Shown here in pieces: positions 37,101 through 48,945 of a stretch of 64,000 nt of DNA. The stretch covers positions 12,063,501-12,127,500 of the forward strand of contig OX327711.1 in the NCBI GenBank assembly GCA_946807835.1, written 5' to 3'. The stretch comes from Ailanthus altissimus (lineage: Eukaryota > Streptophyta > Magnoliopsida > Sapindales > Simaroubaceae). The notes under the pieces are model-generated. The model was not told the DNA's origin and ran no database searches. It saw only the letters and a program-made list of their open reading frames with translations. The position numbers and the translations under genes are program-made. Numbering within the stretch: position 1 is the stretch's first letter; every line of letters starts with the position of its first letter.

Positions 37101-38310
37101 ACTCAAGACATATAAGCGGTTGGCACAATAATTTTTCTGGCCGAGTATGTATAGAACAGTGCAACAATACGTAAGTTCTTGTGAAACCTGTCAGTATGCC
37201 AAAACCGAAACACTTTCACTCGCAGGCCTTCTACAGCCCTTGAACATTCCTTGTCAGGTTTGGGACGACATTACCTTGTACTTCATTAAAGGATTACCAT
37301 CATCCAATGGTAAAAACACAGTTCTTATTATAGTAGATCGCCCCAGCAAGTCAGCACATTTTTTACCCTTAACTCATCCATTCACTGCCAAAATCATAGC
37401 TGAAAAATTCATAAAATATATGGTCAAGCTCCATGGTATACCAAGGTCCGTTATTTCATATCGTGACCCCATTTTTCTTAGCCATTTTTGGCGAGAATTC
37501 TTCAAACTTTCTGGAACCAAACTCAGTATGCGCTTAGCATATTACTCCCAAAACAGACGGTCAAACCAAGGTGGTTAATCATTGTCTTGAACAATATATC
37601 TGATGCTTCACCAATGAAAATGGAGTTCTTTCCTTCCCTGGGCTGAGTTTTGGTACAATACGATATATCATGTGACCACCGGAATGACTCTATTCCAGGC
37701 ACTTTACGGGAGACCGCCCCCATCCATACCGCAACATCTAATAGGCAATACGCCAGTAGTGACTGTCAACCACGAGCTGGCTTTCCATGACAAATTATTG
37801 TAGTAATTGAAACAAAACTTATAGACGGCCCGCAACCAAATGAAACAGTTCACAGATTTCAAGATAAGGGACGTAGAGTTCTAAGAAGGTGATATGGTAT
37901 ACCTGAGGCTTCACCCCTATTGTCAACAATCGATTTTCAAGAGGGCAGCTCACAAGCTGTCCAACAGATTCTATGAACCCTTCCCTATCACAAAGAAGAT
38001 TAGTTCCGTAGCTTATCAGCTCCAACTTCTCCCGGGACCGGAATTCACCCTATCTTTCATGTCTCTTTATTAAAGAAACGGGTGGGCAAAGCTAACAAGC
38101 TTAGTGTTGATCTACCCCCAATTAGTCTCGACCATGAACTCCAATTCGAAAAAGAGGCCATTCTCGAGCATCGCTAGGTGAAATGGGGCTCACGCTTCAT
38201 CAAAGAACAACTAATTAAATGGAAGTCCCTTCCTACTGAGAATGCCACGTGGGAGTCAACACAGACCTTAAACGATCAATTCTCCACTTTGGACCTTAAG
38301 GACAAGGTTT
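34127..38310 (+). pseudogene. Chromovirus gag-pol relic with lost catalytic residues
   Basis: Gag starts ATG 34127 (MTTNKKRIKNLEAMLNVMQE). The zinc knuckle CFNCDDKFTPGHKY (about 34950-34995) has Tyr for the last Cys. The protease loop reads FIDNGLTHNFI (about 35175). RT runs from about 35760 to 36210 (LVKKNYST, FCTDYRTFN, FPILTINDMLDEL, MPFGLCNALSTFQAIMNSIF). The catalytic YxDD-type box is VFFYNILIY, with Tyr-Asn (36181-36186) where Asp-Asp is expected. Integrase (37147-37578) keeps CETCQYAK, but the first catalytic Asp region reads WDDITLYFIKGLP with Tyr for Asp, and SYRDPIFLS stands where SDRD is usual. The chromodomain (about 38180-38290) shows LIKWKSLPTENATWE. Confidence 0.9.
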
Positions 38311-38329
38311 TTATCATCACGAGGGGTAT

Positions 38330-38728
38330 TGATAAGCCACACAGGTCTATACATAAAATAATGAAGAATCAAAAATATCTATAAAAAATTGGCATCGGTG
38401 ACGTGGAACAAGTAGAGGACTTTGTGGTTATTAAGAATTTTTACATGAGTGGAAAGAAAAGGGAGGAGCAAAAGCGTGCATGGCATGGAGAGTGGAGACA
38501 TGGGATAATATGCAATTGGGAAAGTAAGGATCATGATGTTTGCTAATTCTATTTCTATTAACAAAATCTATGACGTGCAACTATATTGTAGGAAGAAGTT
38601 TTCCCTTTTGATGTATTTAAAGAATATTGATTTGAATGGATACTATCTTGTCAATAAAAATTATCTTGTGGTGTGATTCTTATCCTAAAAGAGTTTAATT
38701 CTTTTAAACCTCCGATTGGGACCTATCA
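38330..38728 (+). repeat. 3' LTR of chromovirus
   Basis: 399 bp, tgataagccacacagg...ggacctatca, aligned end to end with the 5' LTR. Confidence 0.93.
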
Positions 38729-38733
38729 CCAAT

Positions 38734-40860
38734 TATGCTTTCTTTATATTGTTTTCTCTTTTCCACTCTTCTGTGTATGATTTTATCTATCTATACAATC
38801 ATAAAAGAATATTAGGCATGCTTGAATTTGATTTAAGATTTTGGCCATACCTATTTGTATTCCTTTATTTGTATGCACTTTCTCATGCCGTGTGTACTGT
38901 TATGTGTTTGATCATGTTGATTTCTTAATTTCTTAAGTGAACTATAGCATCCTCTTTTAGATAAGTGATATCATCAACTAGGCCATATTCTCTTGATAGG
39001 GTCTATAACTATATTTTTTTATACCAATGATGACTTTATGTGAAGATGAAGCTCACAATTCTTTGATGCAGATGAATTAAGTTAAGCCTGCTTAATTTTA
39101 CCAAGTTCGGTTTTGTAACAGTGTATAGCTAGCCCATAGGGATTTTAGGCTTGTTTTTATTCACTTTCATGTCCCTTCCAATCATACAGCTAGTTAGGCC
39201 GAGTTTGTGGTCCATGAATTAGAGGATCCTTAGCTATGTGAACATTTTCCACAAAATAAGCTTTATGCCTTTGTCGTGCCTCTTGATGCTCTGAGTTCAT
39301 ATGAGATTGGGCCTTTTTAAAGTAACTAGTTTTGAGGTAGAGTATGACTTCTCATACCTTTGTTGTCGTGTGGGGTGAGTTTACCCCTATTTTGAGAATT
39401 AACTTGCCATTACTAACTTGGCAATTTTAAATGATGTATTTTTGTTTTCTATTGCTTTGTCTCCAACTATTAAGCAATACAAAAGGCCTTGAATTATGCT
39501 GAAGAAAAAGTGAGGCAAAGTTTTGCTCCAGTTTTGCTAATTAGATAAATTACTTTCATTACAATATGCAAGACAAGCATTTTATTCGAGGCACGACATA
39601 TGGCTAAGGTTACAAAGTTGAAACAATGAAGCTTTGTGCCTTAGCAAGTTTGTTTTTGTGGTTAAATTATTAATCACGTTTAAAAGGATTCTTCTTTCTC
39701 TATCCTCCATATTTTCTCACTATATTATATTAATAGCTTGATGACTTATAGTATGGCAAGATTTATGGCTCTAGTAGATACATTATAAAGACTTCTATTT
39801 TTATTAATTTTTTTATTTTTACAAATTTCATCCTTAAGCATTTATATGGTTATGCTAAATCTCCTTTAACCTTCATGTGTTTTGACCAACTTATGAAAAG
39901 CACTACAACACAATATGAGGGAGCATCTAGTTTCTGACTTGCTTCCTGTAGGTGTTTGCTGTTGCATAACCTTTTCTAACATTAAGGTATACAACATTTT
40001 ATTGATGATGCTTTTCAGTTTATTTTTAGATAGTATGTTTTCTTGATTAATACCTTTTATGTTCATGTTTTCTTTTACCATTTTGCTAATGAATATGCTT
40101 TCTTTCTCGTCTTCTGTTTGCCAATAATGGTTCGTTTATCCTTAGTGATTATTATTTGGCTATTAAGTTAGGTTACTTAAAGTATGTCAATAAGAACATG
40201 GCGTTTTCACTTGTGCTATATCAACCTGGTAATTTTGGTTGAATCAAGGCTTCTTTTTTTTCTAGAAGGTTTGTATCGAATTTCAAAATATAATTAGTAG
40301 AGTTTGATGCCTAGACTCAATGAGGGCTAGAAAGATTTTTCTTTTGAGGTGGCTTGCCTAACTTGTGTGAGAAAAGATATTGTAGATCAAAATGCCTATT
40401 TAAAAGGCTATTTTGACCTCTTTCATTGAGTTTTCCAAGTATCGCCCTAGAATCTAGGTATTCCATCTGAGATTGATGTTGCTAACAAGCTAAAAGTTAG
40501 TTCAAGTTCGACTATCAGGGTGGTTAACAAGGTCGACATGCCTTACACCTACATTACTATAGGTGTGAGCAAAGTGGTTGGTTCAAAGAAGCTGGCTCCT
40601 TCAGAAAAGAAAAAGGGAGATAACAAAAAAGGTCACTTCAAAGTAGGTAGCATATATTTCTATGACTTATATTGCTTTTTCTTCTCATTTGCCTTTGAAA
40701 TCCCTTGGTAGCTAACAAACTCTTTCTTTTACTACATTTTGGATGAGTCATAAATTGTTCAAGATGCCTTGAACAAGCATTCTTACTTTAGTTAAAAATC
40801 TTTGTTCTTCAGAGAATGAATGACGTAAGAGTGAGATTTTCCAAAGTCTCAAAAGCTCTT
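38734..40860. other. Unresolved, possibly decayed gene or retroelement flank
   Basis: No domain recognised. Around 40515-40650 the plus strand has a lysine-rich open stretch (MVNKVDMPYTYITIGVSKVV, then KKLAPSEKKKGDNKKG) ending at a donor-like AAA-GTAGGT. This is the same style as the exon-like repeats that follow, so it could be an upstream exon of the same unidentified locus (inference). Confidence 0.35.
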
Positions 40861-40864
40861 TAGA

Positions 40865-41881
40865 TTGTGAGGATACAACCTTTAAGATAAAGAAGAAGAG
40901 GCTATAGAATCTAAGTCTAAGTTATATATCTCAAAGGAAAATGTGTTACTTGTGATTCTTTCTTCTTCCTCTCTTTTGTTTATTGGCCTTTTTTTTCTTT
41001 TCTTTTTTTTTGTTATAAGTAAGAGGAGTCTTTTAGAGATGTTATCTCTTTTTTTTATTAGCCTTTTTTTTCATTTTTTGTTATAAGTAAGAGGAGTCTC
41101 TTGGAGATGTTATCAAGAAGATTGTTAAGGAGTATGGCAAAAGGGATGATGATGATGATGTGTAGAGTAATGAGGAAGTGTTGTTACAAGCTAAAGAGAT
41201 TTGAGCTCTTGGCTCAAGCTACTATTGCCACTACTACAACTCCTACCAATTCTATAGTTGAGGCTCTAATTTAAAGGAGTGTTAAGTTTTGGAAGAGAAA
41301 AACTACTGCTCTTGCTGGTAGGATGGAATCTATAAAGCTTTTTAAAGTTAGGTTGAAAGCTTCCCTTAAAGAATCTAAGCTTGAGGTATGTGTCTCAAAG
41401 GAAAATATATTACTTATAATTCTTTCTTTTTCCTCTCCTTTGTTTTAACCTTACTCCTTCTCTGTTAGTAGTAAGAGGAGTCTCTTAGAGATGTTGTTAA
41501 GAATATTGTTGAAGAGTATGGTAAGAGAGATGACGATGGGCAGAGTAATGAGGATGTGTTGTTAAAGGCTAAAAATATTTTTAGCTCTTGACTCGTGGTG
41601 CTACTACCAATGGTATAACTCCTACCAAGTTGATAGTTGAGGCTCTAATTCAAAGGAATTTTAAGGGTTTAAAGAGAAAGATTACTGTTCCTAGTGGTAG
41701 GATGGAATCTAGAAAACTTTTTAAGGTTAAGTTGAAAGGTTCCCTTAGAGAATCTGAGCTCGAGGTATGTGTCTCAAATGAAACTATGTTATTTTTTATT
41801 CTTTCTTCTTCTTCTTCTTCTTATTTTTTTATTGGCATTTCTCTTTCTTTTAAGAATAAGAGAAGTCTCTTGGAGATGTTT
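40865..41881 (+). repeat. Tandem array of ~384 bp exon-plus-intron-like units, unidentified
   Basis: Units start at 'taagaggagtctct' positions 41087 and 41471, with a third at about 41856 cut by the Athila LTR at 41882. A partial unit lies at 40865-41086, with a 60 bp local duplication. Each unit contains a coding-like part: SLRDVVKNIVEEYGKRDDDG, then QSNEDVLLKAKNIFSS in unit 2; a similar text in unit 1; then ALIQRNFKGLKRKITVPSGR, and MESRKLFKVKLKGSLRESEL. It ends at a conserved donor-like GAG-GTATGTGTCTC, followed by a T-rich stretch and an AG before the next unit. Stops and a frame break occur in each unit. I do not recognise the protein. Confidence 0.7.
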
Positions 41882-43253
41882 TGATGAATGCATTTTATAT
41901 ATCATTTATTGACTTACTTAACTTAAGACATGAGTAGGAATATGTAGCCTTTCATACATATATTATTATTTTATAGGTTTTAACAAAACAGCGTAATAAG
42001 AAAAGTAAAAATTAAAGAAAAAGGGCAAAACAGTCATTTCTCAAACTCAAGCCGTGGCCCTGAAGCGAGAATGGAAAGAAAAGTCCAAACTTACAAGTCT
42101 CTGCACTAAAAGTGCAAGCTTTATCACCGCATCACCAATTTTCTTAGGTCACAATGTCAATTGAAGCAAAACGTATAGGCTGCGACCCTAACTTTGCCAG
42201 CCTACGACTCCAACCTAAATTAAGTCTAAATTGCAGTACTGCTAAATAAAAAAGGAATTTTTCCTGTTTTTGAGATCGGCCTTAATTAGAGCCTATAAAT
42301 AGATATTTAAAAGCCATTATTGAGATGGGGAGGGGGTTGAGCATTAAATAAGGGTTTTGAGACACTTTTTAAAGAAGATTGAACCATTTTTTGGAAAGAG
42401 AAACATGAAGGCTAAAGACTTTTGAAGGATTTAAGCTTTGAAAATTATCTCTATAAGAGTTTTTCTTTATTTTTTACTTTTCTTTGTCATGAATTGAAGT
42501 TTATACTTGTGGATATTGTTAGAATATGTTTGCATTTATAAATTTCTAGATGATTTTAGTTATAGTTACATATATTCTTGGCTAAATTATTGTTTTAGAG
42601 CTTAATGTAACTCTATTTATTACTATGTGTGGAATATTTAGTTAATTGTTAATAATTTTCAATTCAATTTATTTAGTTTCTCTATACTTAATGCTTCTAA
42701 TTTGTTAGAAAATAAATTAGTTGACTTAGATTTATGAATTTAATATTCGGGAGAGATTAATTCATTCATCAGACTTATGGAACACAACCTTAGTTGTTAT
42801 TGAGTCAGAAAGATATTAACACTTTGGTAACCACTTTAAGAATTGCTTAATTAATGTATAGGTATATAAGTTAAATAAAGATATCAACTTGAATATTTAA
42901 GCATAAGATCTTATTTGATGCTTGAGAAAAGTAATGAAATTAATTTGAACCCTTAATTAGTGAACTAAATGGAATTAGTTAACAATTACTATATAGGAAG
43001 AATATAAGGGGAATAAAGTGAAGTTAAGACCATATAATCCCTTTATTATAGATTTTCCAATTCACAAAATTGTATATTTTAAGTATTGTTTCGTCAATAG
43101 CCTTAATTAATTTTACTTGCCTTTATTGCTTGCAATTAATTTAAAAGTATAAATTTGAATGAACAATCATAATGAGATGATACTCATACTTATCACTTTA
43201 TTACTTGATCAAGAACTGTGCGCATGTGCTTTTTTTATATGTGCGTTTCAACA
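41882..43253 (+). repeat. LTR of Athila-type element
   Basis: It begins tgatgaatgcattttatata and ends gcgtttcaaca, three bases before the primer site. Length is 1372 bp. A TATA box cctataaataga lies at about 42293-42304. Confidence 0.78.
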
Positions 43254-43256
43254 AAT

Positions 43257-43274
43257 TGGCATCATTGTCGGGGA
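43257..43274 (+). other. Degenerate Asp-tRNA-type primer binding site
   Basis: tggcatcattgtcgggga resembles the Athila/Tat site TGGCGCCGTTGCCGGGGA, differing at four positions (three at CpG-containing GCGCCG/GCC). Confidence 0.8.
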
Positions 43275-43439
43275 TTGTAATTTTTAGATTTTTGCTGATA
43301 TTATAGTTAAGTAGCTTGATCTTAATGTAAGCATTTATTTTCTTTTAATTTTACTAAGTTTTAGGTAATTTTGTTATTTTGAAAGTGTATGCGAAAAGTT
43401 TGTAGCTTAGATTTGTTACTGATTAGTCCAAAAGTAGAT

Positions 43440-45560
43440 TATACTTTATGCAGGCTAAAAAGAGAAAGAACAAATGAAATTCAAGCTATGGCAAAAGAAG
43501 GCAACAATCAACAACAATATACTTTGCGGGATTATTTCAAGCCTATTGTAATGAAAATATTTGAGAATTCAATGCCAATAACTTTGAGTTGAAGTTAGCT
43601 CTCATTAACACGGTCAAACAAAATTAATATAGAGGAATGTCAAGTGCAGACCGTAATGTTCACCTGATTATGTTCTTAGAGATTTATGATACCATTAAGG
43701 TGAATAGCGTATCAGAGGACATCATTAGATTACGCTTGTTTTAGTTCTCTTTTAGGGATAAGGCAAGGGGTTGGTTCAAATTTTGGCAACCTGCGAGTAT
43801 TGCAACTTGGGAAGTGTTTGTGTAGAAATTTCTCACAAATTTCTTCTCTCTATCGAAGACTTTTCAACTTGGGAGTGAAATTCTCAATTCTGCCAAATTG
43901 ACTTTGAGCCCCTTACGAGGCATAAGAGCAATTTAAGGATCTTATTTGGAATTCTTTTCAACATAGATATAAAGATTGGTTTCAAATCTAACTGTTCTAT
44001 AATAGATTGAATGGGCAAACAAAAATAACTATTGTTGCAGAGGCCGGTGGTACTTTGTTATCTAAAACAGTTGATAAAGCTCAACGTTTATTAGAAGAGA
44101 TAGCGTGCAACAACTATTAATAGCCCAATGAGCGGTCTATTATGAGAAAGGCCATAGGAGTTCATAAGTTCAATGGCTCAAGTCTCGGCCTTAGTAAATG
44201 AAATTTTTGCACTAACATCTAAAGAAGCTTCAGTAAGCAAGGATTTGGTGATGGTTATTAGTGCTTCTTATACCAGTGAATGTAGTGATCAAGAGTAAGT
44301 TGAATATGTCAATAACCAAAATTTCAATTTCTAAGGTAACAACAAGCCAAATAACTTGCCCAGGCATTATCATTTAGGACTTTGCAATCATCAGAATTTT
44401 ACTTATGGTAACACAAGGAATGTGCTATAACCTTCACCAGGATTTAATTAATCGATAGTTGAAAAAAGCCATTATTGGAAGAATTTTTTAGTATTTTCAT
44501 TATTGAGACAATGAGAAAATTTAACAAAGATGAGGCCTGACGATAGTATCGAGACACATTGCACTAACATGAATGCTACAATGAAGTCCCTAGAGGTGTA
44601 AATTGGTTAACTTGTCAATTTAATCAAAGACCAATCATCTGGCAAGTTTTCAAGTGACACAGAGACCATTTCAAAATAGCATTGCAAGGCTATCACTCTT
44701 AAGAGTGGTAAGGAAGTGAAAGCTCCTAAACAAAAAAAAAAAAGTAAAGATAAAGAGAAAGAGGTTATGATGGAACCACCAAAGGTGATTTTGAAACCTA
44801 ATTCTATTTCTTTTTTGCACAACCCTTCCATTCTTGTTCCCCCATTATCATTTTCTCAAAGGCTTTAAAAGAAGAAATTGGATGCACAAATCTCCAAATT
44901 CCTTTAGATTTTTAAAAAGATTCACATAGACATTCTTTTTATCGATACTTTGGAACAAATGTCAAATTATATAAAGTTTATTAAAGAGGTGATGTCTAAG
45001 AAAAGAAGATTTGAGGATTATGAAGCAGTGAAGTTTACAAAGGAATATAGTGCGGTTTTTCAATGAAAATTGTGACAAATGTTGAAGAATCCCGGGAGTT
45101 TCACAATCCCATACACTATTGGTGCTTTAAATTTTGAAAAAATCTTATGTAATCTTGGTACTAGGATTAATCTTATGCCTTTGTCCATTTTTCAAAAGTT
45201 AGGACTTGGAAAGGTAAAGCTTACTACAATTTTTTTGCTGCTTGCAGATAGATCTCTCACATCGAAGATGTGTTAACTTTCGAAAAATGGACTTTCATAA
45301 GGTATCATTGAAGATGTGTTAATGTCTAATGAAAGTCGATAAGTTTATCCCTCTGATGGATTTTGTTATTCTTGATATGGAAGAAGATTAGGAGATCCCA
45401 ATCATTCCTGGTCGAACATTTCTAACTACCAGAAGAACTCTAATCAACGTAGAAAAATGAGATTTGACAATGCAAGTATAAGATGAAACAATAACTTTCA
45501 AGGTGAATCGTTAATGAAATTTTTTGCAAAGACATCAATAGAGCTCTAGAAACAGTGACA
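43440..45560 (+). pseudogene. Athila-type gag and protease relic
   Basis: Gag text: YTLRDYFKPIV (about 43520), FELKLALINTVKQN (about 43588), IYDTIKVNSVSEDIIRLRLF (about 43685), SFRDKARGWFKFWQPASIAT (about 43750), NNYQ-like and QEQVEYVNNQNFNF region with NNKPNNLPRHYHLGLCNHQN (about 44290-44400). Protease text at 45079-45276: PGSFTIPYTIGALNFEKILC, then NLGTRINLMPLSIFQKLGLG, in which the catalytic Asp of the family DLGAS loop is Asn. Further text (WKK...RRSQSF, about 45380-45420) matches the VPIILGRPFL region in broken frames. Confidence 0.82.
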
Positions 45561-45590
45561 TAGGAAAAGGGGAATTGATAATGTGTTACA

Positions 45591-46024
45591 CGGGTGCGAT
45601 GATGTATACAAATTCTTTTTAGATTTTCTAAACGTATTTTTTTCGATTCATCTTTTTTTTTTTATTCACCCTATTTCTTTTTTATTCACCCTGTTTCTTA
45701 TTAATTCACTTGGTTTCTTTCTCACTTTATTATATTATACTTCAATGCTCATATATTTACAAAACAAACTTAAAAACTTTCAATTTTTTGATAAATATCT
45801 GGTTTAAATGTTTAGTGGAAAGATAAAATATAACTTAAAAGTATAATTATTTAACTTTTAATTTCTTAACTACAAAAAATTATTGTTTACATTTGTGATT
45901 AAAAAAGAATATTACCTAAAATAGCCATTTATAAAAAATTCCTTTTGCTTTTTATATCATACATTAGGTTAATATTTAAATCCGACTACCTTTAACAATT
46001 GAATGCGAATTCCTACAGTAATTT
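45591..46024. other. AT-rich intergenic sequence
   Basis: T-rich; repeats of 'ttcaccctattt / ttcaccctgttt' at 45664-45710. The open frame at 45583-45807 is low-complexity and not supported as a gene. Confidence 0.5.
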
Positions 46025-46130
46025 TATTGATGTGTGGACAATACCAAACATCATGTTTCATGTGTTATAGAATTGGCTCTAACAAATCTTTTTTTAGAGC
46101 AAGAAATATAAGTAAATATATAATAGTAGT
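46025..46130. repeat. Segment homologous to 24410-24530 (copy 2, left piece)
   Basis: Shares accaaacatcatg, ttcatgtgttatagaattgg / ttcatgtgtcatagaatcag and gagcaagaa in order. The matching continuation is at 49655, so about 3.5 kb separates the two pieces here. Confidence 0.6.
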
Positions 46131-47745
46131 CATTTAAAAAAAATTAATTTGCTTTCTATTCAATTCTTAATTTTGTAAATAAAAATATAATATAACTTGG
46201 AGTCTTACTCATACGAGCTCGCATATTAACTAGACTCTGACTATGAGTTTTCACTAACAATATAATAGAAGCATTCAAAATATATGGTAAAATCGATCGC
46301 AAATTCATGGGTATACTAAGCTATTATAATTTTATATTTGTATATTTATGTCATCTAGTCTTTTTGTTTTCACATTTAATCTCTTGTGGTAGTGTGTGAC
46401 AATTAAAAAGTGGACTCCCTCGTCAAATCTAATAAAAGCGACATTCTTTTGTTATAGTGATTTTGTCATTTATATATATATATATGTTTTATTTTAATAA
46501 ATATATTTTAATCTTTGTTTATTTTTTTAATTTAATACTTATTTTAAAATTTATATTTTTGTATATTATACCACTCAAATCCAAACTGAAATGAATATTT
46601 TGTTAGTTTCAATTCTTCTTACAATTGTTAGTTTTATTTTAGAATACAGCTTTATAGTAAAATAGAATAAGTCCACTTAAAATTTACTCTATTATAATAA
46701 TTAATTATTTATTTCATAGATCCCTAAAAATTACATGTTATAATCTTGATTGGAAAAAATTAACTGTGAAAGTGGAGTATTAGAAAAAATTTAAAGATAT
46801 AATGCTTGAAGTATGTGCATATATATGAGTGTTATCTTTTAAGTGAAATTTTATATACGAAAATTTTTATTATGCATCAATAATAATAATAAATTGATAA
46901 ATCCAAGTACAATAAAATTGAATTTGAATTGTTATAATAAAATAAATCAGTCTTTGAATTAGTTTATTCTATAAATAAAGTTTTCTTTTTTTAAAAAAAG
47001 TACAAATTATCTCCAATACATAATCTTAAAATTTATTCAAAAAATTGCAGTTAAAATAAAATAGTATTAAAAAGAAAATAATGAAATAAATAATAAAAAA
47101 AACTGTAAATGTACTTTAATAATTACATTTAATGGTGATAGGTCATTTACTATTTTAATTGGAATGTACTTTTTGAGATTAGTAAAGAAATATTTACCAT
47201 TCATATCAAATAAAATAGTATTCATAATGTAAACCATCAAAATAAGATAACAAAGAACTTTAAAATTTTGTCAGCTCATTTTATGAATATGATTTAAATT
47301 CTACTTTGTTAAATGTTATTCAGACTTTGATGGTATTAATATTTTAATGGTATAATATCATATCAGACTTTGATAGTATTAATATCATATCAAATTCCAT
47401 TTTATGAAAGTTAAAGTGAATTAAGTCATATTTTGATGGTATTAATATTTTAAATAACTTTTGCATAATTTTTATTACAATTTAACAAAGTCAAAACTTA
47501 TTTTTAATTACACTTACTTAAATAGTTTAATAATAAAATAGTTTATCAAATCAATAGCTTAAATAGCTCCTAATCGAATCTCCTCCCACCAATATCAAAG
47601 AAAAAACTCATTTTTAACTAGGAGTAAAGTAAGTCATTTACTTGGATTAAGTCGGTGAAAAAGAGTATAAATATAAAAAGAAGCTAAGAAGGAAGATCGA
47701 GAGCTCATTTTTTTTTTTTTTGGTCAATAATATTATTATTCTTGC
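46131..47745. other. AT-rich intergenic sequence with short direct repeats
   Basis: The phrase gactttgatggtattaatat recurs (with variants) at about 47333, 47366 and 47428. No coding sequence or element ends recognised. Confidence 0.5.
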
Positions 47746-48640
47746 ATTAAACTTAACTCACTCTATTACATCACAACAACTAAAATCCTCTCAACCCTAG
47801 GAAACAAAAACCAGAGTCACCACCCTTTTAAACCAAATCCCCTTCTCCAGTGGCAATAACCACCTCCAGTGGTTTTATTTTTCTCATGTTTTTTACTTCC
47901 TTGTTTTTCTTTTATTTATTTATTTATTTTTGTCTCGCTTTTACTGCAAATTTTGCTCCCATCTGTTAGTCTGATGCAAAAATCTATTGAAGACAAAGAT
48001 CCATCAGAACGGAACCGAAGTTCCACCGTTGGTCAAGCACAGTGACGACGACGATCCACCTACAATCGGTCTACTCTTTCTTGCTAGCTCTCCGGTGGCT
48101 GATCTGTCTCGCAGACCTTGTAGATTCGTTGACTCTCGCTGAACTAGACAGCCTCCGAGGTTCTCTTCACCGATCACCATTCCGTTTCCGTCTAGCCGAA
48201 CGCCTTCACCCTGAACTCTTTCCCGATATTTCTTTGCTACTCGTTTTTTGCCGTTGTCGACCACTGTTGGACAACTCGCTTCTATATCTTTGAGTGGCCA
48301 CAATCAATTACAGTTTGCTCAGTCCATTCCGGTGTTTAACTTTTGTTAGTAATGTTCATGCTTCCCGGTCACATAGGTTTATACAGTGTACTCACTATGT
48401 CTGGTGGCCTATATTTGCACTGAATATTTTTTGCTGTGGTGTTTGTTCTGTTTCATCTGTTGGTGGTTTTAGGTTAAGCATGTAAGGGTTGTTCTTCAAA
48501 TCTGAGCGCTTTTCAACGTTTTTGCACTGCATATATCGCACTCGCGACCTTCTCTGAAAATACTGTTACTGCTTAGCTAGTTCTTTAAGGTGAGGTGTGT
48601 TGGTTGTTTGTATTTTAATGTTTTTATAATTTTGTAATTG
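47746..48640. other. GC-richer orphan segment, unidentified
   Basis: Base composition rises sharply at 48000-48300, with open frames on both strands (for example 48042-48293 plus, 48004-48303 minus). One plus frame reads SSPVADLSRRPCRFVDSR. No family recognised. It may be the 5' part of a non-LTR element, an LTR leader or a captured gene fragment. It falls inside the 3.5 kb that separates the two halves of the duplicated segment. Confidence 0.4.
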
Positions 48641-48644
48641 CCCT

Positions 48645-48945
48645 CTTGCATGAGAGTTGTATTTAATATAATAAATTCTCTAGGTATGTGGAAAAGAATT
48701 TTTTTTTATGAGGTTAATTTTTTTTGCACGAGGGGTTTTGTCCTTTAATGAAAGGGTAGTTTTATTTCCCGTTAAAAGAATTGTTTGTGTGAGGGGTGTA
48801 TTTAATATAATAAATTTTTTATGTGAGAGAGATTTTTTTTTTTAAATTAAATTCTTCTTGCATAAGGGGTTTTGTCCTTCAATGAAAGGGTAGTTTCATT
48901 CGTTAAAAGAATTGTTTGATCTCTTATTACGAGGGGTGTCAGTCC
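48645..48945. repeat. Two-copy tandem duplication (~130-140 bp)
   Basis: Both copies contain gtatttaatataataaattct/tttt, then aggggttttgtccttYaatg, aaagggtagttt and gttaaaagaattgttt. The first runs about 48655-48790, the second about 48795-48930. Confidence 0.75.

Larger units (their letters stand above)
33702..38728 (+). mobile_element. Ty3/gypsy chromovirus, full length (5.0 kb), inactive
   Basis: LTRs are at 33702-34104 and 38330-38728, with TGATA...TATCA ends, flanked by ctaat (33697-33701) and ccaat (38729-38733), one transition apart. A perfect Met-tRNA primer site is at 34106-34117 and a polypurine stretch gagggg at 38321-38326. The order gag, zinc knuckle, protease, RT, integrase, chromodomain is the chromovirus order. 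Small size and ~400 bp LTRs suggest the Reina lineage (inference). Many stops are present. Confidence 0.92.
41882..45590 (+). mobile_element. Athila-type gypsy retrotransposon fragment (5' LTR, gag, protease; pol missing)
   Basis: The LTR (41882-43253) is followed by a degenerate Asp-tRNA-type primer site, the element class mark of Athila/Tat, then gag and protease text. Nothing of RT, integrase or a 3' LTR was found, and recognisable sequence stops near 45590. It is inserted in the third unit of the exon-like array. Confidence 0.8.

Noticed and set aside
33702..38728. A functional chromovirus
   Set aside because: RT and integrase catalytic Asp residues are replaced and stops interrupt gag and pol.
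39866..40081. Minus-strand open frame as a gene
   Set aside because: Lysine/asparagine-rich translation of AT-rich DNA with no motif or splice context.
48004..48303. Open frames on both strands as a gene
   Set aside because: They are overlapping frames on opposite strands in a GC-rich patch; no family, start context or splice signals support either.
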